Part shown: piece after piece, positions 10,606-22,470 of the stretch
Layout of the letters: every line of letters starts with the position of its first letter
Position numbering within the stretch: position 1 is the stretch's first letter
Assembly (NCBI GenBank): GCA_028583415.1
Contig: CM053272.1
Coordinates: 76,735,439 to 76,799,438, forward strand
Direction of reading: 5' to 3'
Length of the DNA: 64,000 nucleotides
Origin: Protea cynaroides
Lineage: Eukaryota > Streptophyta > Magnoliopsida > Proteales > Proteaceae
Made by a program: the position numbers and the translations under genes
Notes under the pieces: model-generated
Told to the model about the DNA's origin: nothing
What the model saw: the letters and a program-made list of their open reading frames with translations, nothing else
Database searches by the model: none

Positions 10606-11800
10606 GAGTTAAATAGGTGGGATTACTACTTCCGCATTGTATTTTCCACTTCCCATGTAATCTTCTCCACGTCTTGTCTTCACCAGGTTACCTTCATATA
10701 ATAATTATCCCAGCTTTGGAGATGTTGTACCTTTCAACCAGTGAACTAGGCTGGTACCACTTCAATAGTTAAATCTTTTATCAAATCCAATGGATCCATG
10801 GTTATGGATCTCCAACATACTTCTTCAACAGAGACACGCGAAATACGTCATGTGCACTAGACATGGACAGTGGTAACTCTAGTTGATACGCAACTTTTCT
10901 AAGTCTCTCCAAAATTTTTATGAGGTCCAAAACATATATAGGATACAACTTTCCCTTCTTGTCGAATCGTTTCAAACCATATATAAGTGATATCTTCAAG
11001 AATACTTGTTACTTATGGCAAACTCGAGGTCTTGGTGTCTCTTCTAACAAACTCGAGCTATCTTTGGCCCTTTTCTTTGATCTTGTCTACTACTCGATAG
11101 GTTTCTTCAACAGACTCAGGTCTTATAATTCCTTATTCTTTGACTTCGTTCCAAAACAAAGGAATTTGACATTTCTACCGTACCATGCTTCATAAGTGAC
11201 ATCTACATGGTAGCTTGGTAGCAAATTCAATCCGCGGTAACTTCTCAACTCAAGCTCTTTGAAATCAATTTCACAAGGTCAGGGCATATCTCTTAGGATC
11301 TGTATAGTTTTCTCCGACTATCCGTTGGTTTAAGGTAAAATGCGGTACTAAACTTCAACTTCATTCCCATTGCCTTTTATAATCCCTCCAAAAACTTCGA
11401 GATAAAGTGTGAGCCTCTATCAGATACTATGCTCCTAGGCATATCATTCAATCTAGCAATATTATCCACATATAGCTTAGCTAGCGGTTCCAAAGCACCC
11501 CAAGGTTGTATAGTAATGAAATGAGCTATCTTCATAAGGTGATCAACAATCACCCAAACTACGTCAACTGATCTAGGAGTCAGTGGCAAATCGGTGACAT
11601 AGTTCATTGTAATGCAGTTTTACTTCCAGACTGGCTCTGATAGTGGTTGTAGTCAGCCATGTTGGTCTTTGTCTTTCAGCCTTTACTTGTTGATAATTCA
11701 TTCACTGAAACATGCATCTAGCCACAAATACTTCCATTCCCTTCCACCAAAATAATCTCTTCATGTTTTAGTATGTATATTTTGTACTTCTAGGATGTAC
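10606..11800 (-). pseudogene. int: integrase with chromodomain remnant, F-II (broken)
   Basis: The catalytic core is seen at 11607-11377 (YVTDLPLTPRSVD; Asp in IVSDRGSHF). The C-terminal GPY-like region is at 10999-10802 (GLKRFDKKGKLYP; SVHDVF-like SAHDVFRVSLLKKYV). A chromodomain remnant with stops is at about 10715-10615 (YYMKVTW ... ITWEVENTMRK). Frameshifts and stops separate the parts. Confidence 0.75.
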
Positions 11801-14008
11801 CCAATAAGGAATAGAATGGGCTTTTACCATTATCTTGTATCTCTGATCAGCGTTTTTCACTTTCAAGTATGCGTAATCATCCTCTGTATCTCAGGACCTT
11901 TTTTGAATCCGAAGTAAGTCAGGATTAGGTTTTTCTTTCTCTAAATCTTTTTGCATAGTTCTTATATACGGATCTAATAAAATTACTACTTTTACTTCAT
12001 CCATCAATTTAGAGATGATCTTTAATGCCACAAGCGCAATCGATGAACTATTGCTCCATAAATTCATCCATAAGGTCTCATTTAATTGGATCATCACGAG
12101 TTTCTATTATATGTTACTCTTCTTCCAAATCTAAATCTATTGTTGTGGAACACAAGGTAACTATTGTACTAGGTCCACCTTTTGGCTTCATTATTCCTTG
12201 TTGCTCAAAACCTCAGCTACCATATTAGCCTTGCATGGGTGACATTGAATATTGTTGTCTTAGTCCTTTAGGAGTTCCAACCATTGCCTTAGCCTCATGT
12301 TCAACTCTTTCTGGGTGAAGAGCTAAGTAAAACTCTCGTAATAAGATTTAATCTGAAATCCTTCTCCGTATAGATAATGTCTCCCAGTCTCGATTGCATG
12401 AATCACCATTGCTAACTCCAAGTCATGAGTTGGGTAACTCTCCTCATGCTCCTTTAGTTGTCTTGAGGCATACACAATTACTTGTTCTCTTTACATAAGC
12501 ACACATCCCAAACCTAACCCAGACGCATCGATGTACAAGGTAAATTGTTGTCCTGGAATCGGAATGGTCAAGATGGGAGCTGATATCAATCTAGCCTTCA
12601 ATGATTGGAAACACTCTTCACATTTGTTTGTCCAAACAAACTTTTCTCCTTTTTTTGTTAGACCGGTGAGTGGTACTGTGATTCTAGAGTAATCTTCCAT
12701 GAATCGTCGATAGTAACCAGTTAAACCTAAGAAACTTCTGATTTTGGCAATATTCTTAGGTGCTTCCCATTTTACAATGGCTTCAATCTTGCTGGGATCC
12801 ACTTTGATTCCTTTAGCGGACACAACATGGCCTAAGAAAGTGACTTCATTCAGCCATAACTCACACTTAGTAAATTTTGTGAAAAGCTTCTCTTTTCTTA
12901 GTCATTGCAAAGCGGCTCTTAGATTTGTGACATGAGTTTCTTTGTCCTTGGAGTAGACTAGTATGTCGTCAATAAATACAATAACTGACGTATCCAACAT
13001 ATCATGGAATACCCGATTCATGAGTTTCATAAAAATTATGGGTGCATTAGTTAATCCAAAGGACATGACTAAAAATTCATAATGTTCATATCTGGTTCTG
13101 AATGCTGTATTCGGAATATCACCTTCCTTAATCTTCAACTGATGGTAGATCAATTTTGGAGAACACTTTGACACCTTGCAACTGATCGAACAAGTCATCG
13201 ATCTGAGGAAATGGGTACCAATTATTGATTGTAAGGTTATTCAATTTTCGATAATCTATACACTGTCAAACGCTACCGTCCTTTTTTTTCACGAACAATA
13301 CTGGCGCTCCCCGTGGTGTTATACTGGGTCTAATATAGCCCTTGTCCAGTAATTTCTATAATTGTACCTTCAGTTCCTTCAATTCAGTAGGAACTATTCA
13401 ATAGGGTGCTTTAGATACTGGTGCGGCTCCGGGTATAAGATCTATAACGAACTCTGTCGTTTGGTCAGGTGGTAGTCCTGTTAATTCCCCAGGAAATACA
13501 TTTGAAAATTCATGCACAACTTCTATATCCTTTATTCGTGGTGCTTCCTTGGTGAGGTCGACCACAGACACTAAGTTCCTAATTTCTCATTTCTCGAGGC
13601 ATTTTCTAGCCTTTAACGCAAAGATGATGAGCTTTCGTTTTCGGAGAAATTTGGTTCCTACAAAATTAAACTCTGCTCCTTCTTTGTCTTTAAATGTCAG
13701 TTTCTTTTTTGCACATAATAGGTTTGCGGAGTGCCGAGCTAACCAATCCATCCCAAGATAACATCAAAGTCTGCCATCTCGAGTTGAATTAAGGTTGCAT
13801 CCAAAATATTTTTGTTGATAAGAACTGGACATGGTCCATAACCTTTGTTTAGTTTCACTTTTAATCCCATAGGTGATCATACAAGCAGTTTGTAGTCTAA
13901 AGGTCTGAGGGATAGATTTAACTTCGTTCCAAACGACACGGATATAAAAGAATAAGTAGCCCTAGAGTCAAAGAGTACTCTGTGGGTATGCCTTAATAGG
14001 TACGATAC
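11801..14008 (-). pseudogene. protease, reverse transcriptase and RNase H, F-II (broken)
   Basis: The protease starts after the intron acceptor at 14008; its active site at 13969-13958 reads D-S-R-A instead of D-S-G-A. RT is open over 13198-12902 and 12823-12491 with LKIKEGDIP, MSFGLTNAP and the active site VFIDDILVYSK; a TAG between the segments ends LRAALQ. RNase H begins at LYIDASGLGLG (about 12540) and has decayed to the left. As in related chromoviruses this would be one polyprotein from protease to integrase. Confidence 0.8.
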
Positions 14009-14079
14009 CTGTGATTTTCTTTTTATATTGATCTATATGCTCATACAAGGTAGTACAAAACAAAAGTTTCAGGTCATAC
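14009..14079 (-). other. Putative gag-protease intron, F-II, 71 bp
   Basis: Donor GTCACAG|GTATGACC (minus strand, intron starts 14079) and acceptor AAATCACAG|GTATCG (intron ends 14009). Unspliced, Gag meets TGA on the third codon of the intron. Splicing joins the VVT-G codon to IVPI of the protease in phase 1. The same structure occurs at 30057-30126, at 51919-52007 and in the interrupted F-I copy. Confidence 0.65.
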
Positions 14080-14707
14080 CTGTGACCACATCAGGCGATG
14101 CGGCAGCATCCTCAGAAGTAACTGCATAAACTTTCCCTTGCCGTAGCTACTTCTTTGGCTTAGGATACTCTCTTGAATAATGTCCTACTTGATCGCAATT
14201 GAAGCATTTGACTCTAGCATTACTTTGTTTCTGCTGAGGTTGAGTTGTTGGAGTAGTCTTAGATGCAGCATTGAAGCCTTGAGTACGGAAGGGTTTAAAT
14301 GTTTTTGAATTCCCTCCTTTGTATGAGTTTCCATTGGGCCTTTTTATACCTCTGTTCTGAGCAAAGTAACTTTCCCTCTGGCTCAATTCGAATACTCAAG
14401 CAATCTGTACAGCTTTAATATAAATCTTCTTTTTTAGTCCCAATACATGCTCACGGATACTTTCCCTAAGTCCCATGACTAACCTTTGGGTTTTGATATT
14501 TTCCTCCTGCATGCTAGAGGGAGCAAAGAAGAACAGTTCTTCATAACGCTGTTGATAAGCGTCTACAGTCATCTGTTCTTGGTATAGACTCAAGAACTCT
14601 TTTTCCATTTGATCTCTGAAACTCCTGGGAAAATACTTCTTGAAGAAAGCTTCTTTATAAATAACCCATGTCAGTTGGGTGTGCTTTGTTAACATATAAC
14701 TTCTAGT
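14080..14707 (-). pseudogene. gag: gag C-terminal half, F-II (broken)
   Basis: Carries LTWVIYKEAFFKKYFPRSF, EQMTVDAYQQRYEELFFFAP and a CCHC knuckle CFNCDQVGHYSREY whose last Cys has become Tyr. A TAG at 14144-14146 replaces a Gln codon. The apparent N-terminus of the open frame (14815-14708) is LTR sequence from the neighbouring element, not gag; the real upstream half of gag is missing. Confidence 0.8.
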
Positions 14708-15132
14708 TGTAAGACCCGCACGCCACGAATCAGGTTTAACCTTACGTTCTCGTGTCGTGACCGGTCTTCGCATCATAATTGATTCAAGTGAACCAATTGT
14801 ATGAATAAACCACAAGATGAGGTAAGCAATAAGTCCAATTTAGTTGGTATGGTTGACTGTTTAAGTTTGTGTAAAAGCAACCAGTCAAAAACTAAAAACC
14901 AGTAAATTTTGGGCCTATGGTGGCAGTTTTGAGGGCTACGGTTGCACCTATGGTTGACCGTAGTGAGCCCATATGACCTATGGTTGCATGTTTTGGTGGT
15001 ATGGTCAATGGTTTATGTGACCGTATGATCGACCGTACGAACCCAGAACCGACTCCGTGTTTAGAAAACTTTCCTAATTTGAGGAGGACTCTTTCCTAAT
15101 TAAAGTGGGACTCTATATGGAGGTTTTTCCTC

Positions 15133-15140
15133 TATATAAG
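15133..15140 (+). promoter_or_regulatory. LTR TATA box (F-II)
   Basis: TATATAAG, followed by GGACGTTCC, about 425 bp inside the LTR and ahead of a purine-rich leader. The same box is found at 21585 and 43758, and on the minus strand at 10068-10075. Confidence 0.75.
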
Positions 15141-16682
15141 GGACGTTCCTTAGCCTCTTTCATTCTTTTGGAATCCATATTGAAACTCTAAACCTAAGAG
15201 AGAAATAGATAGTGGAACAAAAAGAGAAGGAGATTTGGAGAAGAAGACTGAGAGGAAGGTTTTGCAGAGAGTAGTTCTATCTCTCTAGAACAAGCTTAAG
15301 GTATGGACTTGAATCTATAGGATAGATGAGATAGGATAGGTTCCTTTCCACTAAATTGATGTGTTGAATCTAATGTAACGATTTCAGTTATGGAATTTCT
15401 AAGCAAAACCATGAGAGGATAGGTTAGGGATAATTTATAAGGATAAACTGTGATCAAAGGCCATAAAATGATTTTAGGATGAATCCCATTGATGATCCAT
15501 GAGGAGAAACTCATATGAGAAGTAAAAATTAACTTGACTACGTATGGTCGCAGCTATGGTCGACTATAGGATGAGAAAAGAGTCGACCATAACCATTCGG
15601 GAAGAATTTAGGAAACATATGATAGCAGGTATGGTTGCATGTAATGCGACCAAAGGGTATCGACCGTATGTCCTACGGTAGCATATATTGTGACCATAGG
15701 ATCAACCATAGCATCAGCCGTAGGAAAACAGCAAGCATATTTTAAGACCAAACAAGGTTTTTGACTACTGTAACTTGGTAAACTTGAACCCTAACTTACA
15801 TACATTAATTGTTTAGTTTCCTAATAGATTCAAAGTGACTTTCAAAGCTTAGGAGAGGAACAAGGAGAAGAACAAACATCGATCAAAGGTGAGGGAACAA
15901 GATCTAAACTAATTGGATAATAACAAACTGCTTAATTTTTATTGAGTCCATGCCATGATTAATTCTATACATGTATGCATGTAATGTGCATCTCACATGT
16001 CATCCAATATTCCTGCTATTACTGCTCATGCATATTTAATTCTGTTTATTTATAATATGATGATGATGATGATGCTAGGAATAGGCATGTGATTGTATGT
16101 GTGTGGTTGGTGTGTTGGATGCGAGTGGAGCATCAGGGGGAGGAGATGGCATGGTGGTCTTTGACCTCGTCACCAGACTCTAACTATATCTCTACTCAAG
16201 TCTTGCCCATTAACATTGTCGTATCGCCATTACCTTAGCAGAACTATTACGTCGTAGGGCTTCAGGGGAGGTGGTCTTGGACCGTGTGGTCTTTAACTTT
16301 ACTGGGGGGCCTTAATTCTATCTCTATGGACGTATTGAGGGATGCTAGGGTGAGGCCTTGGATACACTGTTTGGCATTAGGATTGGTTAGTTGGGAGCCC
16401 AGTTTGCAAGCCCTTGCCAGCAGGGGCTTACGTGTTGGTATGGGTATGGCTTCAGGGGAAGTGTTGGCGACAATGATGTTTGATCCATTGGGCGGATTCA
16501 CACACTCATGTATAGAGGTGCGGAGGCCACCAAACCTTTCTATAGCACATTGCAAACTTATAAACTAGACTAAAGATATGAATTGAATTCATGCATATGT
16601 TTGTATCATTATTTTGTTTGCTCACTGAGCTGTGATCTGTGCTCACCCTTTTGACGTTGAATATTTTTAGTTGATGATGCAG

Positions 16683-16780
16683 GTCTTACTATTGAAGACT
16701 ATGTGAATGCACCAACGTGTAGACATGCAACGGCTATGGATGTGCAAGCTGTGGAGGAGGAATATGGCTTGTTAAGCTAG
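16683..16780 (+). CDS. Conserved LTR mini-ORF, F-II
   Basis: After a TTGATGATGCAG acceptor-like site the phase-1 frame reads LTIEDYVNAP, then TAMD and an acidic tail EEEYG, and stops at 16778-16780. The first half matches the mini-ORFs in the F-I LTRs; the C-x4-C end is absent in this family. Function unknown; it may be an exon of an LTR transcript. Confidence 0.4.
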
Positions 16781-17072
16781 TGTTTCAACTATGTTTATGC
16801 TTAATGGTTAACTTTCATATTGTGATACTTGTAATCAGTATTAATTATGTTTTGGTTACTTGAAGATAACTTGTTAAATACTTAATTATCACTATAGACT
16901 CTCAGTTCAGTATTAATAAGACTTTCGCTATTTATTTATTTACTCTGATTATTATTGTGGAATGTGTTTTGGTTTAACATGATTGACATAGTCTATATGA
17001 GATCCTGGTTTGAACCATTGGTCTCATGATGGTTCATCACACCACTGGTTAGTCCAGAATTGGGGTGTGACA

Positions 17073-18573
17073 TCTCCTCTAATATTCTTTAACTGGGAAT
17101 ATGACTCTTAAGGGAAGAGTTGCAGTGTAACTCTAACTCTTGCATGAACTCCTTAATATAAACTCTCTAAGAACCCTAATTGAGAACATTAGAACCTCTG
17201 ACACATTTTGGGGGAGAGAGAGTGAACTGGAGCAAGGATGAAGGAAGAAGAAGGGGAAGAACTACCATTGAAGGTCCTCCTTAAAGCTTCTTACTGCAAT
17301 AGTGTTTGACATAAGCATTAAGGTAACCTCCAAACTATTCCTACTTTCCTTAGATTAAACCCTGATGATCTCATGAGGAAAAACATGACCTCTAATCACA
17401 ATGGAACAATGTTCCAGAAGACCATTAATGGATAATAGGTAGAACTGTTCAATAATTCTTATAATCGATAACTGATACAAGTATGAAATGTAAGACTTTA
17501 TAATGAGTTATAACATTGAATTATGATTGGGAAGTGGCCACTAATATGGTACAGAACATTAAAATCCCTCTAGGATAGCCCTCGACCCTATGCCTTGGGG
17601 AACGGATTGAATTGGATTCAGTTCGAGCTCTTTAGTATGAGGTGATCGACTAAATTGAGTTGATCAACCGCCTGGTCTACTGAGAAGTGTATTCTTGGTA
17701 TTTTTAATCTCAATTGCCTATTTGGACTATGTTAACCATCTTACACCTCAAGAATGACATAATGAACATGTTGGAATGATTGGTTTGGTTAGATGTGCTC
17801 CCAAGTGTGTAGGTACGTGTGGTTGTAAAGACGACATTCACTGTTATAAACTATACATGCGTATAACCTATGGAAACATGATTTTATACTAACCAATGAC
17901 TAAAACAATACTAACCAATGACTAAAACCTATCATAGAACACCTGTAGAAGTGACCCTACAGAGGTGCAAGCCTTTGGAATTTATTTAGGGCAAAATACC
18001 TAGGCGGTTGATAAAACTAAGATGATCGACCACCATAGCTGATCGACCACCTCCATCAACCACCACATTACAGCAAGCCTGTTTTGGTTGTATTTTCAAC
18101 CAAGGACTTTGAGACTTAACCAAGTGACCCTAGGACATGTTCTAAGACTAATGAGGATACCCTGGTGTTGACCCAAACCAAGTTGGTGGGAGACTAATCC
18201 AACCGTTGGAACGGTGGTTCATTGGTGGGTTAACTGGCACCCAAGGTCAGTGGTGAGTCAAACCCCCTTGTCCAAACCGTTAGTGGTCAGATTTGAGCAA
18301 AGGTTGTGGGGCCAAAGTTCATGGTCTAATTCTGGGCCATAGGATTATGTGCGACAGATCGATGTTGTAGATGAACTGCCACACCCTTTTGGACTGTCCA
18401 TCCGCACGACCTATTTAGTATTTAACTTCTCCAATGAGTTTTGGGGTTGAGTCTACTATACCTCTATTGCATTTGGTCCATCTTGGTCTTGTGGAATCGA
18501 CTCGTTTCAGATAGGAAGACCTGTCACAATGTAAATTTCCAATTAGGACAGAAATTTGGGTGTGGGTCTTACA
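17073..18573 (-). repeat. F-III-like LTR, truncated
   Basis: On the minus strand it starts TGTAAGACCC at 18573, directly after a polypurine tract, and runs to 17073, where it is cut by the F-II LTR. Its start resembles the LTR ending at 48429. Motif clusters built on GATCGACCACC lie at about 17620-17670 and 18003-18065. No gene is seen inside. Confidence 0.7.
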
Positions 18574-19095
18574 ATTCCCTCCTTATAGAAAATTTCATCC
18601 TCGAAATTGTTTCATACTTGTTCCTTCAAAAAGTTGTGGATATCATTCTTGCATGTTGTCTTCCCATTCCATTGAGGCTACTTCTTCATTGTGGCTCTTC
18701 CACAATACCTTCACAAAAGAGATCTTGCAATTTCTAAGTTTTTGAGTTTTTTGATCTAGAATAGTTGAAGGTTCCACTTCGTAAGATAAATCGACCTTCA
18801 ATTGTGGCGGTTCCATGGTCAGTACGTGAGAGCAGTCCTTGATGTATTTCTTTAACATAGATAAGTGGAACAATTTGTGTACGTCAACTAGGAGTGGGGT
18901 AATGCCAAATCGTAAGCAATAGCTCAGCTTTTCCCCATTATCTCATAGGTCTGACATATCTAGGGCTCAGCTTTCCCATCTTGTCAAACCTTTTCACTCC
19001 CTTGAAAGGAGACACCTTTAGGAATACCTTCTCTCCCACTTAAAACTCAAGCTCTTTACACCTTGTGTACGTAGCTCTTTTGTCAAGACTAAGCG
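18574..19095 (-). pseudogene. int: integrase C-terminus with chromodomain, F-III-like (remnant)
   Basis: The frame 18873-18643 (minus) contains FHLSMLKKYI and a chromodomain (LDQKTQKLRN, VKVLWKSHNEEVA, MEWEDNM). Further right (about 19095-18900) are degraded codons of the integrase tail (VKRFDKMGKLSPRYV-like). The rest of pol is absent. Confidence 0.75.
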
Positions 19096-20503
19096 TGTCA
19101 TAGCCCATTCTAGAGAATCGGGCGTGATATCCGGGTCAACCCTTGTGGCACCCGAATACATCCAAGATCTCTACCACAATGATTACCAAATAATTTCCAC
19201 AGTCTTCACATGCAATATCCACAATAATTAAGAAAACAATAATAAGATAAGCTAAAGCATTTCATATTTACAGATGCACCTAAATGATAACATGTCCCAT
19301 ATTATGTATCATATTATCTGTTACAAACCAGCTGTTCTTCATAAAAATTTCCATATACACATACCCAAATAAAAGAGTAAATCTGTTACATTGTTCTTTG
19401 TAGACCTCTTTGTCTACCAACAAAAATAGTCAAATATCTAGAGTATATATATCGGGGAAGGGAGAAAGTAAGGAGAAGGCTACGTTATGCATAGATGCAG
19501 TCACTCCAGGTGCAGTCCTCGCTATGCTCTCCACCAACAGCATCAGGGGCATCAGTCATACTTAGCCAAGGGAGACTCCATGAAATCAGTAATAGATAAG
19601 TCACCAGCAAAAGGATATGAAAAATAGTGTCGACAGGAGGGTGAGCTTACATCCCAGCTCAGTGAAAAATCTAGTATTACATGCTATGCACATATAACAA
19701 CCAATGATATGATATGCAATTTATTTTATATTAGGTCTCAGGTTTGTGTTTCCACATCCTGGGCGAAGATAGAAACTGAATAGACAACCCCAAGCTACTA
19801 AATAAATTCTATAAGTAAACTCCTCCCTTGGGGACACCCATCCTTATAGGGCTGGTCACCTCCCACCATAGACCTCACATACGCCAGCTACCGTACACCT
19901 ATACATCACTGACTCCCCCTAGGGTTGCTCAACCTTCGGGAGTACAAAGCTATGCCAATATCTTTACCCCAATTGGAGTGGCGTAGGAAATAGAGAATGG
20001 CACCACTTATGCCTATAATGTTCAATCATTTCACTTTGGCTGTCTGCCAATAGAAGTTTTTGGATCACCACTCCCATGGATCACCGTGCCTCCACTAACA
20101 TGTCGACATAACCATGGTGCTATCCACTAGCAGAGAACCCTGGCTCCACTCCCATGGATTACCGTGTCTACCATTAGCGTGTTTATATTCCAACGTGATC
20201 CAAGTGTCTCCATTCCCATGTGCTACACGAACCACCATACATGGTTGCAATCCAACATTACTCATGGACCCATACTTCTATGCGTTCCATAAGCCATCAT
20301 ACATGGTTGCATAAATTTATAAATAAAACTATACTCTAACGGCAAACCCCAGGTCCACTCCCATGGATCACCGTGCTCCCGCTAGAGCCTAGCATCAATA
20401 ATGTGAATCGTGTATTGTACTCCCATACTCCATACGTCTACCATACCCAAATAATCATACAAACATTCATAGTTATTATAATGCAAATGCATGTTCATAC
20501 TGT
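19096..20503 (-). repeat. Tekay-like LTR remnant of a further family
   Basis: Minus-strand LTR-like sequence ending ...GGGCTATGACA (plus TGTCATAGCCC at 19096). It holds the conserved CACTGAGC ... GCTCACC core (about 19636-19665) and a decayed mini-ORF. A stretch at about 20060-20380 repeats CACTCCCATGGATCACCGTG with variation. No element gene is present. The right boundary is uncertain. Confidence 0.5.
19485..19604 (-). CDS. Conserved LTR mini-ORF, decayed
   Basis: Reads DLSITDFMESPLAKY, then after a frameshift TDAPDAVGGEHSED, CTWSDCIYA and a stop at 19487-19485. Both the TVEDYMN-like start and the C-x4-C-aromatic end match the F-I mini-ORF. The acceptor site is CTG instead of CAG. Confidence 0.35.
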   Translation of the reverse strand: MTYLLLISWSLPWLSMTDAPDAVGGEHSEDCTWSDCIYA

Positions 20504-21211
20504 CACACCCTGTTTTTGATGCATCGGTACTATGGAATGGATAAAATCTCCACATCCTATTTCAGGGCATTAAAAATCTCTTTCCAAGATCATGAAATGT
20601 GGTACACTAATCATTTAAACCATCCAAACACACACAGAGCATTAATAAATTTAAACACACCACAAGGAAAGAGTTATTCAACTAGAGCATAGTGGGATAT
20701 AAATTGTAACCATAGAAGTTGAGTAATCAAATGATAAATATAATATGTATTCCTAAACCATTATATGTATAATTTAAATAATTAAGTCTTCAAATATAAA
20801 TTGTTCATACGGGCAACACGCCCCTAAAACCAAAAGAAATGTACTGATACATAAACAAGTTTATCAAATGATTAAAGTGTCTATCCATAGACAGTCATCA
20901 CACTCACACATCTCATCATGAACGTCTTCATCACTAGCATCCATGTCATCGATATTTGCATCAGCTATACCTGCATCTAAAAGAATGTGCACACAAGGGT
21001 AAGCTCAACCACGGAGCTTAGCAAAGAAATTAAACATGCTCAAACAAAATGCTTGAATTAATAACTACGGTCTAGTATATAACTGTAAGTACCACCTTAA
21101 AACAACCCATGCACGGTGTTTCTAACTATACCAGTCTCCCCCATCAGATGATACAGCCTTAAAGTCGGCGTACAGTATCACCCCCATATATGGGTCCATA
21201 GTTATGGAACA
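20504..21211 (-). repeat. Tekay-like LTR fragment of another family
   Basis: Minus-strand LTR end (plus TGTCACACCCTG at 20504), with the core GAGCTTACCC (about 20998-21004 on plus) and a mini-ORF. It is cut at 21211 by the F-II LTR. Nothing else is recognised. Confidence 0.5.
20864..20970 (-). CDS. Conserved LTR mini-ORF, divergent family
   Basis: Follows TTTTAGATGCAG|GT in phase 1 and reads a very acidic peptide: IADANIDDMDAS, DEDVHDEM, CECDDCLWI, 34 residues to the TGA at 20866-20864. C-E-C-x-x-C plus an aromatic residue is the same end as in the F-I LTRs although the surrounding DNA is hardly alignable. Confidence 0.45.
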
Positions 21212-22470
21212 TGTAAGACCCGTACGCCATGAACTCGGTCCAATCTTACATTCTCGTGTCGTGATCGGTCTTCCCATCATAATCGGCCCAAGTGGACCAA
21301 GTGCGTGAAGAAACCATAAGGCTAGGTATGAAATTTGACCCAAAATCACCTAATTAGGAGTGTGTGGTCGCATACCTAAACAGGTGTGGTCAACCACACC
21401 TCAGAATAATGTGACCACAAAAGTCTGAGATGTGTGGTCGCAATTTTTGGCTGTGTGGTGGAAGGGTTCTGCGACCCCACGTGCGACCACATGAAGTCAA
21501 ACAGACACCATGTTTAGGAAACCTTTCTAATTTGAGGGGGACTCTTTCCTAGTTAAAGTGGGACTCTATATGGAGGTTTTTCTTTATATAAGGGACGTTC
21601 CTTAGCCTCTCTTACTCTTTTAGAACTCAAATTGAAACCCTAAACCTAAGAGAGAAAGAGAAAGGAAGAGAAGGGGAAGAAGGAGATTTGGAGAAGAAGG
21701 TTGGAGAAGAAGGTTTGAAGAGAAAAGTTTTATCTCCCTACAGCAAGCTTATGGACTTGACTCTGTAGGCTAGATCAGATAGGATACGTTCCTTTTATCA
21801 AGTTGATGTGTTGAATCTAATGCAATGATTTTGGTTATGGAATTTCTAAGAAAAATCATGAGAAAATAGATTAGGGATAATGGTTATTTAGAGACTATAA
21901 ATAATGGCCATCGAATAATCATAGGATGAACCCAAGTGATGAGCCGAGGAATCGACTCAGGAAGAATTCGGATTAAAGATGAAAAAGTGACCAAACATCA
22001 TGTGGTCGCAGCTTCTGGTCGACTATAGGGTGACCAGAGGGTTGACCACAACTATTTGGGAAGTTCCCAGGAATGGTGTGGTCGCATGGTGTGATCGCAT
22101 AAAATGCGACCACAGGGTTCGACCACACAGTGTGTGGTCTCATATATTGCGACCACAAGATCGACCACACGTGCGACCACACGTTAACAGCAAGTATATT
22201 TTGAGACCAAACAAGGTATTTGACTACTATAACTTGGTAAACTTGAACCCTAACTTAAATACATTAATTGTTTAGGTTCCTAATGGATTCAAAGGGACTT
22301 CCAAAGCTTGGGAGAGGAACAAACATCGATCAAAGGTGAGGGAATAAGACCTAAATTAATTGGCTATTAACAAGCTGTTTTACTTATTGAGTCCAATGCC
22401 ATAGTTGATTCTATGCTTGTATACTTGTAATGTGCATTTTACATGTCATCCATTATTCCTGCTATTACTG
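21212..22470 (+). repeat. F-II LTR, truncated at its 3' side
   Basis: Starts TGTAAGACCCGTACGCC and matches the LTR at 43385-45758 to about its position 1260, then joins abruptly to F-I pol sequence at 22470/22471. Motif clusters TGTGGTCGC / GCGACCACA lie at about 21361-21490 and 21997-22185. TATA box TATATAAG at 21585-21592. Most of the U5-side half, including the mini-ORF, is missing. Confidence 0.8.

Larger units (their letters stand above)
9773..14707 (-). mobile_element. Tekay/Del-like chromovirus of family F-II, reverse strand, truncated at both ends
   Basis: Reading right to left: gag (from 14707), short gag-protease intron, protease, RT, RNase H, integrase with chromodomain remnant, a doubled polypurine/LTR-start module and the first 725 bp of the 3' LTR, which is cut at 9773. 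Gag is cut at 14707, where a plus-strand LTR begins. Many stops are present. Protein wording matches the F-I element at 24018-35924 closely. Confidence 0.8.
14708..17072 (+). repeat. F-II LTR, complete, without its internal region
   Basis: Starts TGTAAGACCC and ends GGGGTGTGACA; 2365 bp. It is not followed by a PBS, so it is a solo LTR or the product of recombination. The five bases before (CTAGT) and after (TCTCC) differ, so there is no target-site duplication. Inside are GGTCG motif clusters at about 14917-15045 and 15541-15725, a TATA box, a strong splice donor (AAAG|GTGAGG, GT at 15889) and a small exon-like ORF. Confidence 0.85.

Noticed and set aside
16262..16568. About 95-residue ORFs on both strands inside the F-II LTR (similar ones at 25431-25625 and 35037-35231)
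   Set aside because: Frames are open on both strands in a conserved noncoding LTR segment and no start or splice context favours either.
14703..17077. Target-site duplication around the F-II LTR
   Set aside because: The flanking five-base words CTAGT and TCTCC do not match.
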